Source: Myroides injenensis M09-0166
GTDB lineage: Bacteria > Bacteroidota > Bacteroidia > Flavobacteriales > Flavobacteriaceae
NCBI RefSeq assembly: GCF_000246945.1
Contig: NZ_BAEX01000023.1
Coordinates: 1-38,935 of the forward strand
Direction of reading: 5' to 3'
DNA length: 38,935 bases
The notes beneath the pieces are model-generated. The model was given only the letters and a program-made list of their open reading frames with translations, ran no database searches and was not told the DNA's origin. Below are positions 34,401 to 38,935 of this stretch, piece by piece (within the stretch, counting starts at the first letter, position 1; every line of letters begins with the position of its first letter). The position numbers and the translations under genes were made by a program.

Positions 34401-37400
34401 CCATGTTTCCTTTCCACCAGGAGTTAATTTGTCTCTAAAAGAATTGACACTGATGGCAAGCTGTTCTAATTTATTATCAACAAGAATACTTTCTTTTACT
34501 TCTTGATAAAAATTGTGTTTAACAGCTGTAAAATAGATGTCAATATTGTCCTGTCCTTTTACAGAAACTTCATATTTATAAGGTTTCTTTCCTATTTTTA
34601 ATTTCTTCTCTTCGATCGTCTTTCCTTTAGATAGTACACTTATCATAAGGTACGTATCCTCTTCAGCTGACTGAATCAAGTAGGTAGCAGTATCACCTTT
34701 TTTGTATATTTTATTAGAAGAGACAACATTTACTAAATCGTAAACTTTAGTATTCTTCTCATTTTCATTCGTCACCTTAATAAGTTGTTCTACACTAACT
34801 TTTTCACCATCTTTATCAAAGACAAATCCTTTTAAAACATAAGCACCACTTTTTAGTGAAGACGCTCCTTTCCAACTAATCTCATTAGAATCTGCAGTAT
34901 TAAAACTAGCTTTAAATACTTCCTTGCCTTCTACCCAAGTACTTAAATCTAATTCTTTTCCATAAGGTAGGTAAGGAAATAATTTTACAAACTCATCATA
35001 CGAATAATACTCTTTTTCGACAGTCTGTCTAGCAGCATTATTTAATAATCGCTTAGGATGAGGTGCATTTAATTCATAAACTGAAAGCTCTCCTTTTGCA
35101 TTTATTTTCTCACCATTCAAATTTGTTGTTGAAATATCAATTGAAGTCAGTTCAGTAGATTTTACATTCGCTTTTACATTTAAATTAAGCATCACACCTC
35201 TATCTCCAACAACAACATTAGTGGTCTGAGAATGTGTCTCACCATTAATATCTGTTACTGTAGCTTCAATTACGTAACGATAAGTACGAGGATCATTTTT
35301 ATCAATCTTATTAGTCGCAGGTATAGCTTTAAAATCGACAGTAAACTTCCCTTCTTGATTAGTTACAGCTTCACCTATTGCAATTAACTCAGGATTTTGA
35401 TAAGGTCTTGAAAAACTTCTATACCAAGGTAAAAAAGGATAGGTAGCAATACGACTAACTGTATAAGTAACTTTTGCCTGATCAATCTGAACTCCAGCAA
35501 AAGATACTGCCTCTCCATTGACTACAACATTATCTCCTAATTGATAACTACCTGTTACCTTGTCAAATTTCACTTCAAACTTAGGTCGCTTATATTCTTC
35601 TACACTAAAATTTTTATAACTATTAATGTCTTTAACACTAATAAAATAGTTCCCTAATCCTCCAGATGATGGCAACACAAATGCTCCTTGCACAGAACCA
35701 AATTCATTACTTACATATTGCTGAGAAGAAACTAATTTTCTATTTGCATCATATAACTCTACAGTAAAATTCTTATCTGTCAATAAATATTCATCAAGTC
35801 CCTTCACCTCTGTAAAGATACCTTTGAAATAAACTGCCTGCCCAGGTCTATATATTCCTCTATCTATAAACAGCTTTGCTTCTACTTGCGTGTTATCTAT
35901 TTCTCTATTATTGTTTTTATAATAGTATTTACTATAAAAAATATCTTCTTTTTCAATAGAATAAAAACGTGTGGAAGACTTCATATCAAACCCAATCTCA
36001 TGTTCCCCTTTATCATCAGTAATGATTACAGTTTCCCAAAAGTTTTTATTTGTACTTGCTTTATCTCCATTTGTTACACGTATGCGCTGGTTAGTTAAAG
36101 GCTTACCAGTAATTCGATTATAGGCACGTAACTTTTTATTGCCTACTACAATTACATTGTCTGAAACATTTACTGTCACATAACTTACCACATCCTTATC
36201 TTTTTCAAGTCGATCAAATGGTGCACTGCTAACCATAATAGCATATCTACCCATTTCTAATGGTCGTAATGCTACCCTTGTCGTATGTCTTTTATAATCT
36301 TCGTATTTACTAACAGGTAAAACATAGCTATCTACCACTTTTTCATCTGTAGCCACATACTCATACCCCTCTTTCTCATGGATATCATACTTAAAATTAA
36401 AGGAAGGCGAAGGTGAATCAATTTTTACTACTTGTACATATACCTTATCTAAATTGGTATAGCCCACATAAAGAGGAGCTATTTCATGCACACCCATATA
36501 TTCTGATGTGTTGACATCAAAACTAGGATTCGTCATTAACTTTCTTAAATCTGAAGCAAATTTTAATTCTGATGCCTCTACCTTAGAATGAAAAGTTTTT
36601 TCAACCTTATCCAAATAATTTAATACCTCAGCACCACTTACTTTTAAAGGATCATTCTCATCTGTTTCATTAAATTGTCTATATAAAAATTGACCATATG
36701 AATGAGCAATAGATAAGTTTAGAGGATATTCCTTTATTAGCTCATTATATTTTTCATACTTATTGCTATTTGACCAATCACTACGTATTTCTAACTCAAA
36801 CAATGCAGTATAAACTTTTAAGTCAACATTATTGCGTTTAGCTATATCTTCTTTAACCGCATTAATTAGTTGATATGCTTTCTCTCTTCTGGCATCCTGT
36901 TCCTCTTCACTAAAGAATTGATTATTTCCGCTTAATAGTGCATTAGCATAATCTAATCGAAAAGCGTCATACAACGTATAATTTGTAAAGTCAATACTAG
37001 AATTAGTATCGTAACTGAACAAATCTTTCCACTCTTTGACCAAAACATTAGGGTGCTTCTCAGCTATTTTAATCGCCTCATCGTATGATGTATTAATAAG
37101 CGATTGAAGTTGCCCAGAAGTCATAAAACGAACATCTTTAGCATCACCAGCTTCTAATTCAGTTCTGCTACTTAACTTATATAAATTAGCATTTTTATAT
37201 AAATCGTAAAGTTTACCTAAATACATATCAATCACACCAACATAAAGACCCGATGCATTCTTGCGCTCTTTATTAAATTCTGCAAAAACTTCATTGATAT
37301 TAAAATCAGCATCATCTTTGGTAGTGATATCTATTCGAGCTTGATAAAACAGCGCTTTTAACACGCTAGGATAATCCTTTGTCTTGCGCGACAAATCTAG

Positions 37401-37553
37401 TATTTGTTTTATCTCAGGAGAAATACTTTTTACCTCGTATTCTTGTTCTTTCTTTGATACTGTCTCCCACAATTCCTTAATTTGAGAATTAGGGGATTGT
37501 CCAAATCCAACTATTGGTGCTAACAGTATCAAATATAAACTCCAATTTTTCAT
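31452..37553 (-). CDS. Alpha-2-macroglobulin-like exported protein with an inserted TonB-plug-like segment
   Basis: The protein has 2033 residues from the ATG at 37553. I took this start over one 21 bases upstream because it opens a clean signal peptide (MKNWSLYLILLAPIVGFGQS). A helical N-terminal region (about 20-330) is followed by macroglobulin beta domains. The MG2 signature AKLFIDRGIYRPGQAVYFKG lies near 565. At about 1165-1255 lies a segment like the plug domain of SusC/TonB receptors (SLYVVDGV...ILKGSEATALYGNRGANGVVIITTK). Then come the A2M family domain (LTTDAEGNVKFEFTAPEALTQWKFMAFAH) and an alpha/alpha toroid (NNDGGFSWFNGG). The thioester CxEQ expected before the FYAN segment near residue 1490 is replaced by Asn-Ser-Ile-Ser. 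It is presumably periplasmic or surface-exposed; a protease-trapping role is doubtful without the thioester. Confidence 0.88.
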   Translation of the reverse strand: MKNWSLYLILLAPIVGFGQSPNSQIKELWETVSKKEQEYEVKSISPEIKQILDLSRKTKDYPSVLKALFYQARIDITTKDDADFNINEVFAEFNKERKNASGLYVGVIDMYLGKLYDLYKNANLYKLSSRTELEAGDAKDVRFMTSGQLQSLINTSYDEAIKIAEKHPNVLVKEWKDLFSYDTNSSIDFTNYTLYDAFRLDYANALLSGNNQFFSEEEQDARREKAYQLINAVKEDIAKRNNVDLKVYTALFELEIRSDWSNSNKYEKYNELIKEYPLNLSIAHSYGQFLYRQFNETDENDPLKVSGAEVLNYLDKVEKTFHSKVEASELKFASDLRKLMTNPSFDVNTSEYMGVHEIAPLYVGYTNLDKVYVQVVKIDSPSPSFNFKYDIHEKEGYEYVATDEKVVDSYVLPVSKYEDYKRHTTRVALRPLEMGRYAIMVSSAPFDRLEKDKDVVSYVTVNVSDNVIVVGNKKLRAYNRITGKPLTNQRIRVTNGDKASTNKNFWETVIITDDKGEHEIGFDMKSSTRFYSIEKEDIFYSKYYYKNNNREIDNTQVEAKLFIDRGIYRPGQAVYFKGIFTEVKGLDEYLLTDKNFTVELYDANRKLVSSQQYVSNEFGSVQGAFVLPSSGGLGNYFISVKDINSYKNFSVEEYKRPKFEVKFDKVTGSYQLGDNVVVNGEAVSFAGVQIDQAKVTYTVSRIATYPFLPWYRSFSRPYQNPELIAIGEAVTNQEGKFTVDFKAIPATNKIDKNDPRTYRYVIEATVTDINGETHSQTTNVVVGDRGVMLNLNVKANVKSTELTSIDISTTNLNGEKINAKGELSVYELNAPHPKRLLNNAARQTVEKEYYSYDEFVKLFPYLPYGKELDLSTWVEGKEVFKASFNTADSNEISWKGASSLKSGAYVLKGFVFDKDGEKVSVEQLIKVTNENEKNTKVYDLVNVVSSNKIYKKGDTATYLIQSAEEDTYLMISVLSKGKTIEEKKLKIGKKPYKYEVSVKGQDNIDIYFTAVKHNFYQEVKESILVDNKLEQLAISVNSFRDKLTPGGKETWSLTISGEQKDKVLAEVLAGMYDASLDQFASNSFEDSFVKRRRYYNNSLDFNYYNVFDRISYPQEILGNYIDFQNIYFNTPLTLDTFGVQFSFYKGDRSFGHVRIGSKSASLNSPVVMEENNKVSEDALSPSAAGKIAVQGISSQDNDGSSLYVVDGVIKETYDMNSSDILEVTILKGSEATALYGNRGANGVVIITTKAGALANLTAVQSRTNLNETAFFFPQLTTDAEGNVKFEFTAPEALTQWKFMAFAHSKDLGSGYIEKTVVTQKDLMVIPNMPRFLRQGDEVIISNKTSNLSKRDIKGTVALLFFDAFTMEPIDALFSNTDNVKSFEIKKGESVSTTWNVKVPDNVQAVVYRVVAKAGEFSDGEESALAVLSNRMMVTESMPMFIKEGQKKKFTFDKYLQQQSASSDNFKLTFEMTTNPMWNAVFALPSLRENTNSSNSISIFSKFYANVVSTSLINSNPRIKRVFEDWNTRNQLVSRLEQNEELKSILIDETPWVRQAEREEEQMKRIALLFDLNKMQLEQKETFNKLLEMQNNDGGFSWFNGGSSELHTTQSIIKGLGILKKMGMLNTESVGEYKEFLAKAIQFVDEQQFVTYQSTLKNKKNATIAPINLNYLYARSFFNDEFKIKEQYAPMMNYYLSNLESAAIEGNLYSKAMRALVAKRYGLDKVANKTLKSISEIAVESDEMGMYWKENTAGWYWYNSPIEVQVLIMEAYSEIKGNDNKAIDEMKVWLLKNKQTVAWNSDKATTAAIYALLNLGKSWIDSEKGLSVAIGGEYLDIAKDAQMGSGYVKESWSKGEMNPLMGTVEIEKTSPGIAYGAMYWQYFEDLDKITTAKTGVQFNKELFLKVATDKGEVLRKITTDTPIKVGDKVTVRLEIITDRDMDYVHIKDMRASGFEPINVFSRYNRRGEFSYYEETRDAATNFFVSTLRKGSYVFEYDLRANTAGYFSNGITTLQNMYAPEMNAHSEGIKVEIKN

Positions 37554-37693
37554 AGTTACATATTTATTTTGCATAAAGTTATCTATTAATTCCTCTTATT
37601 TTATAAAATAAATAAAAAATTAACATGTAAGATTCACATATTTACGCTTATCCTTTAATACTTTTTTTACAATATTTTCCTAAAACTAAAGTG

Positions 37694-37809
37694 AGTGATG
37701 CCGCATTGATGCCGCTATGATACCGCAATGATGCCGCTAAAACCATCTAATAATGCGGCATCATTGTGGGATCACCTAAGTACCAACGCACCATCATTAT
37801 GGCACTAAT
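37694..37809. repeat. Mirror-symmetric array of 11-bp units (array B)
   Basis: The left arm has four units in exact 11-bp steps: AGTGATGCCGC at 37694, ATTGATGCCGC at 37705, TATGATACCGC at 37716 and AATGATGCCGC at 37727. After a 17-bp spacer (37738-37754), inverted units continue at 11-bp steps: GCGGCATCATT at 37755, GTGGGATCACC at 37766, a degenerate one at 37777, GCACCATCATT at 37788 and a weak fifth at 37799. The innermost pair is perfectly complementary and extends to 12 bp. The array is far richer in G+C than its surroundings and lies 44-159 bases upstream of the gene at 37853. Confidence 0.88.
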
Positions 37810-37852
37810 ATTGTGGCTACTAGATATATTAATCATTACCAATCAAATCATT

Positions 37853-38608
37853 ATGGCAGAAATAGCAAAGAACGGTGTAGTAAAAGGCATAACAGGGGCA
37901 TTATACACCAGGACTTATTTAGGGAAGCAAATAATACAAACGCGTCCTAACAGACGAAATAAAAGAGGTAAACTAACAAGTAACAATCGTGAATTTCTAA
38001 TTACCTCAAAATTCTCCGCATTATTAAGAGTTGGAATTAATTATTTCTTGAACTTTAAACAAGATTCCAAAATGCACAATCGCTTAAACTCAGCAATAAG
38101 AAAGTGTTTTCAGAAAAACTTAGCGATAGAAAATGGAATGCGTGATCCCTTTAATACAAGTATGAAGGACCTAGAAGGTTTTGAATTTAACGAGAATAAG
38201 AATTTTAAAGATGTGGTTTTATTTCCTATTTTGATTGAACAGGATAATGATACAACTATAGAGATTTCAATTCCTAATTTCTATCCTTTAGAACAAGTTA
38301 TATTTGCTCCAAACTGCACAAGAGCAGTATTACGACTCTACTCCACTTCAATTGTTAACATTGTAAATATGATTACAGAATGCAGTCCAATAATTGAGTT
38401 AGAATTCTTTGCTGAAGATAAAATGATTTCATTATTACCAACAATAATTAATAATATCAGTACGCCAGCCTACAAAATCGTTGTCGGAGAAATATGTTTT
38501 TACTACCAAAATAGCGGAAGCGAAGAATGGTTCTTGTACAATACAAAAAAATATAATCCTGCGATGATTTTAGCTTCTATGTCAAATCCAGCAAATTTAA
38601 AACTGTAA
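37853..38608 (+). CDS. Uncharacterised protein of a repeated Bacteroidota family
   Basis: The protein has 251 residues from the ATG at 37853. An upstream in-frame GTG (37766) was rejected because it lies inside array B and would add a hydrophobic N-terminus. The N-terminus KNGVVKGITGALYTRTYLGKQIIQTRPNRR, then NNREFLITSKFSALLR, DSKMHNRLNSAIRK and LEGFEFN, recalls a large family of Bacteroidota proteins of unknown function with a basic GxxGxxxYxxxxGKxxxxxRP-like start and a beta-rich C-terminal half (DUF6266 and relatives). I could not verify this. No signal peptide, membrane helix or catalytic motif is seen. The last 150 residues look like alternating strands. The gene stands alone on its strand, behind the repeat array, and has an accessory character. 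Confidence 0.75.
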   Translation: MAEIAKNGVVKGITGALYTRTYLGKQIIQTRPNRRNKRGKLTSNNREFLITSKFSALLRVGINYFLNFKQDSKMHNRLNSAIRKCFQKNLAIENGMRDPFNTSMKDLEGFEFNENKNFKDVVLFPILIEQDNDTTIEISIPNFYPLEQVIFAPNCTRAVLRLYSTSIVNIVNMITECSPIIELEFFAEDKMISLLPTIINNISTPAYKIVVGEICFYYQNSGSEEWFLYNTKKYNPAMILASMSNPANLKL

Positions 38609-38782
38609 TAAATAAAAAATGGAGGAATCTTATTATCACCCCAAGTTCAATTAATATTAATACATAAAAAAAGTAAAAATATTTTATATATTTAAATTTC
38701 AGATACCAAAATATGCGTATTTTTACATTTATTATGCATTATTAAACATTAATCGAACGTAGGTTAACAATGTATTAATTTC

Positions 38783-38790
38783 TATTTTTG
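38783..38790 (+). promoter_or_regulatory. Possible -7 promoter box for the small membrane peptide gene
   Basis: TATTTTTG fits TAnnTTTG and lies 48 bases upstream of the ATG at 38839. Confidence 0.35.
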
Positions 38791-38838
38791 ATATTTATTT
38801 ATGACATTATAGAGTATAAATCTTAATAAAATACTAAT

Positions 38839-38934
38839 ATGAACGAAAAGTTAACTTGGTTTATTATTGGAATATCAATATTACTACTAGCTGTAGCTAT
38901 TATTTTTTGGATAAAAAATAATAGCTACAGCTAG
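38839..38934 (+). CDS. Candidate 31-residue single-pass membrane peptide
   Basis: ATG at 38839 opens a 31-codon frame ending in TAG at 38932-38934. The sequence starts MNEKLTWFIIG, continues with one hydrophobic helix (about 7-24) and ends polar (IKNNSYS). A -7 box lies upstream and the region around it is otherwise empty. The second half of the frame is made of the inverted repeat 38886-38935. That can be read as a gene running into its terminator or as a chance frame over a hairpin. No family is recognised. Confidence 0.4.
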   Translation: MNEKLTWFIIGISILLLAVAIIFWIKNNSYS

Positions 38935-38935
38935 T
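38886..38935. repeat. 23-bp perfect inverted repeat at the window edge
   Basis: Arms 38886-38908 and 38913-38935 are fully complementary around a 4-base loop (ggat), with T-rich and A-rich inner ends. The symmetry may continue past the window. It could be a terminator, the end of a mobile element, or both; what follows is not visible. Confidence 0.85.

Noticed and set aside
37694-37809. Array B as a CRISPR array
   Set aside because: Units are 11 bp with no spacers between them and are inverted in the second arm; no cas genes are present in the window.
37766-37852. In-frame GTG start extending the 251-residue protein by 29 residues
   Set aside because: The GTG lies inside the inverted repeat units, the extra residues form an unrelated hydrophobic stretch, and the family-like N-terminus begins at the ATG at 37853.

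Overview
The window is AT-rich chromosomal DNA from a member of the Bacteroidota, most likely Flavobacteriaceae (a Myroides- or Flavobacterium-like genome is my guess; the genus is not proven here). The grounds are the gene families and the promoters. The families include an S46 dipeptidyl-peptidase, the hpt-adk-obg cluster beside purK-purE, Mpl, a giant alpha-2-macroglobulin-like protein carrying a TonB-plug-like segment, and a TM2/SHOCT protein. Many genes have a Bacteroidota-type -7 box (TAnnTTTG) close upstream and few have a Shine-Dalgarno sequence.

Layout. 1-7.2 kb: housekeeping genes: rlmB, an uncharacterised gene with kinase-like catalytic motifs, a rhomboid protease, rarA, a YjjG-type HAD phosphatase, radC and mpl. 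7.3-11 kb: a small membrane protein, then an overlapping two-gene unit of unknown function (a lipoprotein followed by a 771-residue exported protein). 11-13.2 kb: an S46 peptidase of the DPP7 type. 13.3-19.1 kb: a complete seven-gene Mrp Na+/H+ antiporter operon (mrpABCDEFG, minus strand). 19.2-21.4 kb: obg, adk and hpt (minus). 21.4-22.65 kb: a 1.2-kb gene-free gap rich in inverted repeats, between the divergent hpt and purK promoters. 22.65-24.3 kb: purK-purE. 24.7-27 kb: two tandem paralogous acyl-CoA-dehydrogenase-like flavoproteins. 27-31.3 kb: an M3 oligopeptidase, a small lipoprotein, a TM2/SHOCT protein and a pirin. 31.45-37.55 kb: the alpha-2-macroglobulin-like gene. 37.6-38.9 kb: an accessory-looking segment with an array of 11-bp repeats, a 251-residue protein that seems to belong to a repeated Bacteroidota family, and a 31-residue membrane peptide gene overlapping a 23-bp perfect inverted repeat.

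Most genes are ordinary core genes separated by clear intrinsic terminators, several of which overlap the ends of coding sequences. The least ordinary signals are two mirror-symmetric arrays of 11-bp units, at 22271-22373 and 37694-37809. Each has about four units per arm in exact 11-bp register around a 15-17 bp spacer, but the unit sequences differ. One array sits just upstream of the 251-residue gene; the other lies in the gene-free gap. They are neither CRISPR nor ordinary terminators, and I do not know a described element that explains them. Other points worth a look are the loss of the thioester motif and the plug-like insertion in the macroglobulin, and the kinase-like signature in the gene after rlmB.
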